From Venturia oleaginea (Eukaryota; Ascomycota; Dothideomycetes; Venturiales; Venturiaceae): a stretch of 64,000 nt of DNA. Shown here piece by piece: positions 39,549-48,705 of the stretch. Position 1 is the first letter of the stretch; each line of letters starts with the position of its first letter. The notes under the pieces were generated by a model that saw only the letters and a program-made list of their open reading frames with translations, was not told the DNA's origin and did no database searches. The position numbers were made by a program, and so were the translations under genes. The stretch is taken from positions 1,240,001 to 1,304,000 of the forward strand of contig JABMLP010000008.1 in the NCBI GenBank assembly GCA_013176395.1, given 5' to 3'.

Positions 39549-40823
39549 GTTGGCGATGAAGAGTATACTGTTCTAACGAGAGGTAGGGTAAAAGAGCGTA
39601 ATATTGTACAGCATCCAGGAATGAAACTAGTATAACTAAATACCCGCGGATTTCCTCCCATACCTTTGCGCGCGCCGTAGTGGCTATGATGGTCGGCCAT
39701 CGGGCAGTCGTATCGCACTCGCTTGTCAAATTCCATGTAAAGTGGTCTGAACTCTGAAGACTCAATGATTGATTAAATTGAAGGTCTTGAATTGATTGAG
39801 ATATAGGTTTTATATAACGTCGAACCACCCACATTTGGAATATTCGTCAGCGCTCCGATCATCCCGCTGAAGGCTACCTGGCACCGGCAAAACTTGGACC
39901 GGTCACAATTCGACGTGCAGATGTATTTGTCGAAACAGATTGCCCGGGGGGACGATCACCGATCCGAAGCAACATGCAAATCCAAGTGTATTGATTAATC
40001 GCAAAGCCTAACTCATCTTAAAACCTTTGAGATCACTCTTTCCGCTGGCCTCCCATGAATAAGTAATAATAAGCACTTGGCAGCTTTCGATCGCATCATG
40101 TCAAAAAAGGCTGGCTGCTTTATCAAGACCAGCATTTAGTGGCTTCGCCTAATTCCAGCAGCACGACCGCATCAGCGAGTCAAGAGAACACGACCCTTCA
40201 GCCTTGCTGTGTTTGGAAACTGCCTTATTTGTCATCGTTACGGTAGATCCCCGTTAATTTGTTCACAGTGGAACCAGAATCAAGATTCAAGAAGCTGATA
40301 CGCGTGGTTGCCCCGTAGCCGCAGAATTTATTGACAAAGGAATGGTAAAAGTGGTTACAACCCTAGATACTTATCAAAGCAATCTTTCTCCAGTCAGAAA
40401 AAGCACTTTGTACAGTATTGTCAAGATCATACATATGGAAGCATTCTCCTTGAGTCACTTGACCAGATGACGAGAAGAACACACTGTCGACAAGCGCTGT
40501 CAGGGTCCGGCGTGTCATGTGTATTTTCAGCACAGCAACAGGATGAGACGATCACCAGGAGGGGTGGAGATTGCTTGAATGGCATTGCGCATCTTTATGG
40601 ACAGATCGTCGGGTAAGCGTAGATAAGCTGATTTCCTCGGATATTTTAGGATTAAAATCACGTTTTTCTCGCTCTTTGGTAGGCAATGCTTCTTAACAGT
40701 TGTTGACTCGGAAACAGATATCAATTCAGACTCGAATATTTTCGCATCATTTGAACCTTCCAACGTGAAGAGCCATGGAACAACTTCTGGCAACCTCCTT
40801 GCTAGTACCAGACTCCACGACGG
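39549..40823. other. Intergenic, with a possible gene fragment cut by a MITE
   Basis: Upstream region of paralogue B. On the minus strand, 40820-40527 stays open and reads like protein (VVPWLFTLEGSNDAKIFESE ... LRLPDDLSIKMRNAIQAIS). It runs up to within a few bases of the MITE end at 40826, so it may be the tail of a gene interrupted by that insertion. I cannot identify it or find its other half. Confidence 0.35.
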
Positions 40824-40928
40824 TACCGTAGAAACTGGTGAAAGTGAACGCTAATCCGAGGATTAACGTATTCCACCACCGAGCCGGCCACTTTTCCTTG
40901 GCACAGCCCTTATCCTCTTCAACACGCA

Positions 40929-41850
40929 ATGTCTCAACAACGCAACGCGATAGCCGTTCAAGAAGAAGGCAGAATTGATCTCGCTCTTCAGGCCTATACC
41001 TCTGGCCAATTTTAAAGCCTACGGCGCGCTGCTGCAGCCTTCAACATCAAACACCAAAGGCTTTCTGATCACCTCATTCATCGCATATCCTCCAGCCGCT
41101 TGATGTGGTCTGCTTCTCGCCGTTGAAGTGCAAGTACTCTCAACGAGTTCGAGACTTGGCACGCCGATGCGTCTACCATATCAACAAAGAAGGCTTCCTC
41201 CCGGCCTTCAAAGACGCGTTTTTCGACGTGTTTACAGAAGAGGACTGTCGAAAGACTTTTGAGATGGTAGGGCTAGTCCCTATTAACGCGGAGGTGGTAT
41301 TGGATCGCCTTGAAGTACGGCTACGTACCCCACTAGCACCCCCACCGCAGGAGACGCCGTGGCAGTCGAAGACTCCAAGCAATACTCAAGAATTTGGATC
41401 TCAATCAAAGCTTGTACGCGAATCTTTCACTTTGTCACAAGTTACTGCGCAGACTGGCTTTTCTCAGCTTGTCAAGGGCGCTGAATTGATGCTGCACCAG
41501 AACGCTCTACTTAATTGCATGAAACCACGAGCTTGAAGAGCAATTGGCAGTAATGAAGAAGCGGAAATCGCGCAAAAGGAAGTGGATCCAGCAAGGTGGT
41601 ACTATAGAGTATGGGACTGCAGCAGCGCGGGTAGCTGCTGAGGCGTCTGTAGCGCCTCAAATCAAAGAAGGCTCGTGGTAGTGGTGATCAAGAAACAGCC
41701 CGGCCAGCTTTACGGCGCTGTGGGAACTGCGGCGCGACTGGGCACAATCCGCGAAGGTGTAAAAAGGATATTGAAATATCTTCTGAATCAGATAGCAGCA
41801 CGACAGACTTGGAATCTATTGTTGGTAGCGATAAAATTGAAGAGGCGTAG
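40929..41850 (+). pseudogene. Pogo-3 transposase remnant
   Basis: Starts with ATG (MSQQRNAIAVQEEGRIDLAL) like the other two, but has a stop after TSGQF near 41015. About 0.8 kb of the core is deleted at about 41087: the HTH text jumps from LSDHLI directly to the HSSHILQPLD... part of the catalytic domain. The remaining C-terminal part (about 41090-41850) is close to Pogo-1/2 but has further frame breaks near 41513 and 41660. The zinc knuckle RRCGNCGATGHNPRRC is still readable. It lacks the first and second catalytic Asp, so it cannot encode an active enzyme. Confidence 0.85.
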
Positions 41851-41897
41851 TATGAGTTGGTCGTGCCAAGGAAAAGTGGCCGGCTCGGTGGTGGAAT

Positions 41898-42411
41898 TGT
41901 TAGGGGATAGATCCTTTCTCCTCATTTATCCTGGATGGATTCTTGCGGGGCTTTGCTTGGCTTTGCTTTCACATGTTGCTTTCACATGCTTTGCTTTCAC
42001 ACACTTTGCTTTCACATACACTTCTATTCCTTTCTGTCCTTTTGTCTAGACTATGTGTCCTTTTCTTGTTCAGGGACTATATGTACAAGTTGTCCTTCCT
42101 GTAACTACGTTCTCTTCTCTGTACCTAGATAATGTAAGAGTTCAACCCTCAAAGGTGTTTCGCAAGTGAGAGAAGACAGCTTGTATTTCAAGTATCTAAG
42201 CACAGAGAAGAAAGTGTAGGTACAGGAAGGACAACTTGTACATATAGTCCCTGAACAAGAAAAGGACACATAGTCTAGACAAAAGGACAGAAAATAATAG
42301 AAGTGTATGTGAAAGCAAAGCGTGTGAAAGCAACATGTGAAAGCAAAGCCAGGTAAAGGCCCGCAAGAATCCATCCAGGATAAATGAGGAGAAAGGATCT
42401 ACCCCCTAACA
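41898..42411. mobile_element. Palindrome of two inverted LTR-like arms
   Basis: A 514-bp insertion in the right end of Pogo-3, flanked by a 5-bp duplication GGAAT (41893-41897 and 42412-42416). It begins TGTTAGGGG and ends CCCCTAACA. The right arm (42133-42411), read on the minus strand, is a complete LTR-like unit of 279 bp from TGTTAGGGGG to CTCTTACA. The left arm (41898-42132) is the same unit in plus orientation, lacking its last about 45 bp. Arms share long blocks such as ATCCTTTCTCCTCATTTATC and ACTATGTGTCCTTTTCTTGT. TG...CA ends with a 5-bp duplication are typical of LTR retroelements; the head-to-head arrangement is not. No coding sequence. Confidence 0.8.
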
Positions 42412-42892
42412 GGAATACGTGAATATATTACGCCGAACCGGCGATTCTGAGCTTATTCCGCGACTATCAAAGCTAGCCTAATATCATACTTGGCATAGAC
42501 CAGAAGCCACCGTATATAATAAAGCCGCAGAATCTCTATATAGCCTATCTATTAGTCTATAAGGTAAGAGGGTGTATTATTTGCGTTTAGACGAGATTAA
42601 ACGGGCGCTATATAATCAGAGGCTGATTTATAGCGCGACGAGGTAGAGGATGTCTTTAAAGTGGTAACGGTAGCGGTAAAACAGACATTCTAGCGAATAC
42701 AACGACATATATTTTATTGAGTTTGATGAGTTAAATCTGACTGTAGTAGTATGTTTACTAATAAACATCTAGACTACACGGCCGACGATAGAATAAGGTT
42801 ATCAACCGGCTGGTTAAGCTGCCCAGCCGTCCTCGTTCGGCGTAATACATTAATCCCTGGGTTAGCGTTCACTTTCACCAGTTTCTATGGTA

Positions 42893-43756
42893 TCCTCGAT
42901 TACGCATAAATGGATCACATATCTGAAGTAAATCTTGGTGGGTGTACAGTGGAGGCGTCGTCGTCGTCATTGCCTTGTACAAATTTCATGCCGAGGTTTA
43001 CTTAGCGGGGCATGTCGCTTGCAAAGAACCCGCTGGGTTTTTCAAGCTGTTTAAATACAAATGCAAAATAGGAAACCTATAGACTCATCCTAGACCGGCG
43101 ATTTTGAAAAGCCAGATTTCCACGAATCTGAGTACACATAGAGCTTGTGTCAAGTTCTTTGCCTGCCCTGCTTTAACGGTGACCTGTAACATGTAGTGGT
43201 GCTGCCGGCAGTTGATCCACGGAACAGAAGTAGTCATGCTTCGAAGATTCAATATGACCTCGGCCTAAATTGCCCACGCGCGTCAACATTGCAGAGCGGT
43301 GGCCGGATCTCCGAAACCATGCTGTAATGTGACTAGTGGGATGAATTACTCCTAGTCAAAGAAAACATCAAAGAAGTCAGCTCAAGGATCCTGCTCGCGG
43401 CCCACTTTTCACAGCCTTGCAGAAATCACGAACCACAGATCGCCACTCAACAAGACCGAAGGTAGAAAAGAAGGAGCAGCTCTGATGAGTTAGCAGGACT
43501 TTGAAATAAGACACAAAAAATCCAAGGATAACATCCAACGCCGTCACTTTACCGATTTAGAGTCGTTAACAATGCTTAAATTTTTAGTTCCTGCTCTCTA
43601 AAAAGAAATGGATGAAGAAACTTCTGTGATCTGGCCAATCTATGAATTAAATATTCTCTTTCATAAATGAAAATATGCTAAGCCCCAAACGCCGTTGCCA
43701 TCCTTGCTCTTAGTGATTCATGCTCCCATCCATACCATGTTTGACCATCGAATTTG
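42893..43756. other. Intergenic
   Basis: Between the transposon nest and the 3' end of the BTB gene. No coding frame or repeat that I can support. Confidence 0.45.
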
Positions 43757-44641
43757 CTAAGTCATCCGTAGACAATCAGGACCTGTACTTTCTCTCCATA
43801 GTTGAGAGCCGTCCCAGTAATAATTGCCATGACGAGAGCTAGCTGACTGGCTATTCTGGTGCAAGTCATTGGTAAGACTCTCCGCCAAATCAGCAGCCAA
43901 CTCAGGAACCTCAATCAACATATCGCGAAAGCTTCCGCCATTCGACAATTGGAACGGCGCCTTTCCATGGCCCTTAATCTCATCCACAACTAGAGCACGG
44001 AGACCCTTTCCTGCTGAGCCGGGTGGTGCAGAGTTATAGGCGTGCTTGAGTAAATCCGCATATGGAGGGCTACCGAACAGAGTAGAGAGAGTTGTCTTGA
44101 TGAATTAGAGCGCGTAGGCCTTAAGGGCAACGATACCGAGTTTGTCTGCGAGGACGAAGACATCGATGTGGTAGAGGACTTGTTCGTTTGTTGTGTCGAG
44201 GATGCACTTGTAGTGGCCTTGGTAAAGGTAGTCGAGTGTGGCTGCTACAGATCGAGGGTTGTCGCGCTCCATGTTGATGACGCCGGTGCGACCTTCCTAC
44301 TCTTGGTGTTAGGAAGTTCTCATCATGTGTGGGGAAACTATCGCTTCATTCCTGTCTCTGTGTGAGACCAAATAGTACTTACCTCGAACGTGCCCTTTTT
44401 GACTGCCTTCGCGAAGAATGGCGACTGAGAGCAAAGCACAATTTTGTGGGCTTCGTGCTCACCAGTCTGTGTCTTGATAACGCAATCTGAATAGTCGCCA
44501 GAATTGCGGAAGCTAAGGAGTGACGTTGGCAATAGGTTTGAAGGGAACACGCTTTGCGACTTACCTAGCGAAGTTGATTGCCTTCGGTGCGTTTCCATGA
44601 ATTGTGCTGCCTTGAGCTGCACTGCCCTGGATGGTAAACAT
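43757..44641 (-). pseudogene. BTB/POZ domain protein with one in-frame stop
   Basis: Minus-strand model: exons 44641-44565, 44512-44383 and 44296-43757; introns 44513-44564 (GTAAGT...CTTAG) and 44297-44382 (GTAAGT...AGTAG). Joined text MFTIQGSAAQG...INFASFRNSGDYSDCVIKTQ...KIVLCSQSPFFAKAVKKGTFE|EGRTGVINMERDNPRSVAA is a BTB/POZ domain, the protein-interaction module often found in cullin-3 adaptors. After ADKLGIVALKAYAL there is a TAA (44107-44105). The same frame then continues for 115 more codons without a break to a second stop at 43757, with sensible sequence (FIKTTLSTLFGSPPYADLLK ... DLAESLTNDL). Apart from this codon the gene looks whole (about 248 aa). A CAA-to-TAA transition would explain it. 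It could also be a sequencing error, or a truncated 132-aa protein may be made. Confidence 0.75.
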
Positions 44642-45491
44642 TTTTTATGATCGTTAACTAAGGACGGGGGGTGTTTGGCTATTGGAAGTAAATAGCTGGG
44701 GGTTAATTGTTGGTAGGAGGTTGCCGATTTGGTTTGTTGTGACGTAGAAGATGGAGGAGCGCTTAGAGGCTGAAGTAGAGTCTACGAGAGTGTTGAAACC
44801 ATGTGTTGACAACATTTTGCAAAGGGAAATTAGTACTCGTGAACCCCTCACTGACTGTTCGTGGTAAAGAACCGGGTAAGTGATAGAAAATCAACACTAC
44901 GTTCCAGACCTTAGCCGTTGTTGCAGTTTCCCAACGACTAACGGGAGGTGTAATTACGATCTCTGGAATAGCTGAAGTCAAAATCACGGAAATCTCCCCA
45001 CATCAGAATAGACTTCCCGTGGTTTAAAATAGTGAATTTAGATCCAAAATCATTTGACTTGTGCCAAACTCTGTACTCATACTCAAGAAGCCTCTAAACT
45101 TTGAAAGGGCGCATAAAACTTACGGCGTGAAAGGCAGGATGAATTTAGATGAAATTGATCACGCTGTGCCAAATCTCGGAATCCCTTCTGCTGAGTGGCA
45201 TTCTCGAAATGTCGCCGGCAAGGAACAGCCAGGCAGACGGCAATCAATCCCAATCGGTGACTGAGCAAGTCGGTAATATGGCGGCTTTGTTGTATACTCT
45301 CGGGATCATTCTACATCAATATCGAGCTGAGGTTGAAGAGTCGAGATTCCAAGGCTGATGGTCCAGGGCTTATGGGACGGGGGCATAAGAAGTCTGTGGG
45401 ATGGTCAGATGACTGTGCGATAGCAAGGAGCCCATAATGCTGTGATGGTTGTTGGGGTCTTTGATTATGCAGAATAGAGATGGACAACAAC
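44642..45491. other. Intergenic
   Basis: Promoter side of the BTB gene and left flank of a MITE. Short open frames only, none with a recognisable feature. Confidence 0.45.
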
Positions 45492-45493
45492 TA

Positions 45494-45795
45494 CCGTAGT
45501 TACTTGCGGCATTCGCTAGTGCCTCGTACTCATACGAGCCTCATAGCACTCGTATACAGCTTCGTAATCGCATACTAATTTGTCCTAAAATCACGTTACC
45601 TAAATTCTGACGTACGATTCTTAGGAGAAATTTTATATAGAAAGAGATCTTAGGGAAGAAGGATTATTATTCTCAAATGGTATCTTATAAAAAGTGCTCT
45701 TCTAGGGAGAAATATGTAATTCGAAGAATTGAGATAGGATTACGAGACTCGTAGACGTAGTACGAGGCACTAGCAAATGCCGCAAGTAACTACGG
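45494..45795. mobile_element. MITE with about 37-bp inverted repeats
   Basis: A 302-bp element with TA on both sides (45492-45493 and 45796-45797). Left end CCGTAGTTACTTGCGGCATT, then CGCTAGTGCCTCGTACT; the right end is its inverse with one mismatch. The interior is AT-rich with no open frame. Its CCGTAG start and TA duplication resemble the outer MITE at 40826, suggesting a Tc1/mariner-type mobiliser, but the rest of the ends differ. Confidence 0.88.
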
Positions 45796-45797
45796 TA

Positions 45798-46477
45798 TGA
45801 GTGACCAGGACGTCGCTTTCATTCAGAACGGAAAGGCCTCGATGGAAAGCTGTTCGAAGGGGCGTGAGATCGATTGCCAAAGAAGGGTGTTCGTTGTTAC
45901 GTGTATCAACTTCGAGGTACGAAAATTGATGCACAAGCCTGCCCCTGCCACAGGTGAAGGTCAGTGTTACAATTGGATTGCATTCCCAGTTGGAATCATC
46001 CAGCTACGTGCTCGAACATCATTTTTCTCTTGAAAAGGCAACGATGTTCTTCGTTGAGATTTGGTCCAATAAATTATCAGGATCAGTGACGGAGAACCTT
46101 GGTGGATAGCATTCGGAAAAAGTTAGGCAAAGCCTGTGTAGAACATGTACTGGAAGCTAAGTTCGAAACTTCCAGAAACTTTGGATTGAGTCTGGTCATA
46201 GTCTTTTGCAAGATCTCACGCCTTCAAGGATGGAAATAGTCACAACGAACCCGGTTGTCGATGCAATTTGTATGTCGCTCAAGATCGGAGGGCCACACTA
46301 TTCGAGTCAGGTTGTGGCCCTCTGTGCAACTTCCAGCACTGATATGGGCTGCAAACGTATCCTGGGGTCGGGCCTGAACCAAGACAAGAAATCTATGAAC
46401 TTCCTTCTCTTTCGTCTTTTCTCTTCAAGTATATCGCCTTCGATTAATCAGCCTCCCGCGCAGGCACTCGTACTGAA
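45798..46477. other. Intergenic
   Basis: No supported coding sequence. Likely the promoter of the small secreted-like gene at 46478. Confidence 0.45.
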
Positions 46478-46735
46478 ATGACCCACACAATGCGTCGTCT
46501 CAAATTCGGCCAGCAGGTCTTGCTCACTACCCTCCTACTCTTTTCGAGCATCCCATTCTCTGCTGCGCAAGTGTTAAACACCACATCTTCTCAACCATGC
46601 AACTTCACGGGCAACGGTACAATAGAAGAGGTCAAACTCTCCCAGATCCGCAAAGACATACACTGCTACGCTTTGCCTTATGGTGCTATCGGTTGCGCTT
46701 CTCACATCATGACCTACGACTATCGGCCCTGTTGA
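46478..46735 (+). CDS. Small secreted-like peptide, 85 aa, possibly a truncated membrane protein
   Basis: One open frame, ATG at 46478 (MTHTMRRL) with a second possible start at 46490. A clear signal peptide (MRRLKFGQQVLLTTLLLFSS IPFSAAQ) is followed by a short chain with three Cys (QPCNFTGNG, DIHCYALPYGAIGCASHI) and a terminal Cys. By size and secretion signal it could pass for an effector-like peptide. However, the block CYALPYGAIGxxSHIxTY resembles, from memory, the beginning of larger fungal multi-pass membrane proteins. The frame may therefore be the surviving N-terminus of a broken gene. Evidence does not decide between the two. Confidence 0.45.
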   Translation: MTHTMRRLKFGQQVLLTTLLLFSSIPFSAAQVLNTTSSQPCNFTGNGTIEEVKLSQIRKDIHCYALPYGAIGCASHIMTYDYRPC

Positions 46736-47725
46736 TTTACAACTCCTTGGAATTGGTATGTTCTCGACAAGCTCGCTGCGCCAGGTTGTAATTCTAGTAT
46801 ATGAGGTTCAGAAGTGGCTCTTTGTCATGGCGCTAGTAAAATAGAATATCATACCTCTCTCTCCAAGGCATCGGATAACATCTATCTTGGGTTGAGCTTG
46901 GCCGTGCCATATGCACTTCGACTGTATAAGCCGATCGATATTGCACAAGGCATGAGATGCTCAAGCCCTATCAAACCGTGATCTCTCAAGGTAGGTAATC
47001 AGCTCATGCCGATTATGCCGTTTCTTGCCTACCCTGCCGCTTTCACTTGGGGTATAAAACAACAAACAACCACCAACTTCTTTCGTATTCACACAAATTT
47101 CTTCCCGCTTTGAGTTACCTAGGACCGTCGGTTCTTTGTTGCTCGCGCACCACCACCGATTCAGATTCTCTGGTGCTCGCGGAGCACCACCAGGTCAGTA
47201 AGCATCCCATATCCTCGCTCCTCGATGCCTCGCCGTGTGTCTTATCGCGAAGTCTCGACGTCGCAGATGGTGATGACCATCATCACCACGAACTGTCCCA
47301 CTTGTCGACAGCGACGAGATTTACCAATGTTACCCTGTCCCAAATCAACATCCTCCCTTTGCTGACCTTCAGCTCTAGACTGGTCGCATGGTGAGGCCCA
47401 CGAATGCCTTGGATCCGCTTGGATCTCCAATGGCTATGCCTGGCATACTCTTCTTCTTTCTTTCTTTCTTTCGACAGCGAGTAGGCCGACACCTCCGAGG
47501 CTGCTAGCCGTCTACACCACAGAAATACAAACTCTTGCGAGAAGGAGACTGGCTATCATCATCTCCGACAGCCCAGTCAAAGCGGACTCAGCCAGTGGCT
47601 AAGCAGGCAAACCAGCACCTCCGGCAAGACCAACGATAGGATCCTCGACTAAGTCGCTGATACTTGCGTCTCAAGCTTGAGAAGCGTCTTCGGCCCACCA
47701 GCCGCTTTCTTCAAGAGTCAAGCTC
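46736..47725. other. Intergenic with simple repeats
   Basis: No gene supported. A TATA-like GGGTATAAAAC occurs at about 47050 and a (TTTC)n run at about 47454-47472. Some stretches (for example around 47245-47340, TNCPTCRQRRDLPMLPCPKS in one frame) look coding-like but break quickly. Confidence 0.35.
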
Positions 47726-48131
47726 ATGTACCTATCACTCCTACCTGCCAACCCTCTCTCCAAATCTGGCGGAGGCGTCACCAAGGTTGCTGCCGCTCAC
47801 TATCCGACACCTCCAAACGTTCACCTTCCACCAGGACCGCGTGATCACCGTCCTATCGTTCCACACCCCAGCACACATGCAAAGTCGCTGTCGTTCTCAC
47901 CGCGCACACACTTTTTGACCTCTCATACGATGACAGCCACGAGATGGAGCTCCATCAGCCCACAGCTTACATCACCGAAAGGATTGAGGTCCTGAAGGAA
48001 AGCGTCTACCACGTCCTAGTCGTACAGTGCTGGAACCGGGAATAACATACTACGTGTCATTTCTGACTGATATCGGCATTGAACCCTTTGTCTTCCTCTC
48101 CTGGATCACCTACTGAATCATTACGATCGCC
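47726..48131 (+). pseudogene. Possible decayed gene, unidentified
   Basis: Three overlapping frames each carry a stretch that reads as protein: a Pro-rich part to about 47908, then LFDLSYDDSHEMELHQPTAY ITERIEVLKESVYHVLVVQ (47911-48045), then GITYYVSFLTDIGIEPFVFL SWITY (about 48029-48114). The sense jumps frame twice within 400 bp and I see no introns that would fix it. I read it as a relic, not a gene. Family unknown. Confidence 0.28.
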
Positions 48132-48192
48132 AGAGTAAGTTGGCTCCATCTCTTACAACAATCGATCGTGTCGCTGACATGCAAGAGAGTCT

Positions 48193-48705
48193 TTAGCTAG
48201 CTGTATATTGACGCACGTCTTCCACATCGCCAGCAGGCTTGATAGAACTAGAACACGATGAAATAGAGCTTGGAGAGTCTGGCCAACAGTGTTGGAGGCT
48301 GTTTTGACTTTCAGCCCGAAGAACTTCACTGGAGCAAGAGCGGCTCGACCATAGCTTATCTACATCGTGGTCTCTGTCAGAACAGAACAAGGCAGTGACT
48401 CCAATAGTGATCGAAGATCTTATCTTGACCTTTGGAATTGGATCTGTTCGACTCTCAAAGCTCTAACAGCAATGAGAGCATCTTCACCTCGAAGCAGGCC
48501 CTTCCAGAGCAGTAGACTTGTCCTTCGATCGGTAGGATCAACAATTCCTATCGGCAGCAACGACTTCGCGACATCAAGATACTGGCGCCATATTCCTTAG
48601 AAAACATTCGCGCAGGGCACCGGCAAAGATTACATATCCAGACCAATCGAAGTTGCAGTTCCAGCTCTTGTCATATCCCCTACGACGGTCGAGGCTGTGT
48701 CGCAT
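48193..48705 (-). pseudogene. Possible decayed gene with a one-base frameshift, unidentified
   Basis: Minus strand from the ATG at 48705: MRHSLDRRRGYDKSWNCNFD WSGYVIFAGALRECFLR, then the frame fails. One base out of register it continues IWRQYLDVAKSLLPIGIVDP TDRRTSLLLWKGLLRGEDAL IAVRALRVEQIQFQ. A plausible intron (donor GTCAAG, acceptor CTGACAG) then leads into a Ser-rich last exon ending DVEDVRQYTAS at 48193. A single extra A in AGGAATATGG (about 48603) would account for the break. The composition is convincingly protein-like; the family is unknown to me. A further minus-strand frame of 183 codons at 48778-49329 may be an upstream part, but I cannot join it. Confidence 0.35.

Larger units (their letters stand above)
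40866..42420 (+). mobile_element. Pogo-3, internally deleted copy with a nested insertion
   Basis: Left end ACGTATTCCACCACCGAGCC preceded by TA. The right end is split by a nested element: ...GGTGGAAT | insertion | GGAATACGT, followed by GA where TA is expected (one substitution). The inverted repeats match for about 40 bp (CCACCACCGAGCCGGCCACT). This terminal sequence is a third version, distinct from Pogo-1 and Pogo-2. Confidence 0.82.
40826..42890. mobile_element. Outer MITE (Tc1/mariner-type ends), interrupted by Pogo-3
   Basis: Terminal inverted repeats: left CCGTAGAAACTGGTGAAAGT..., right its inverse reading CCATAGAAACTGGTGAAAGT..., each next to TA (40824-40825 and 42891-42892). Pogo-3 sits inside the left repeat. 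When 40866-42422 is removed, the left repeat continues from ...GGATTA into ATATATTACGCCGAAC, matching the right repeat (...GGATTAATGTATTACGCCGAAC inverted) with few mismatches over about 56 bp. The restored element is about 0.5 kb, has no coding sequence, and its interior (42440-42830) is rich in TA steps, as after RIP-type mutation. Confidence 0.8.

Noticed and set aside
44093..44133. A 41-nt intron that would remove the BTB stop codon
   Set aside because: A GTATCG...AAG segment could be excised, but it would delete GIVALKAYAL, a conserved part of this family, and the donor is poor.
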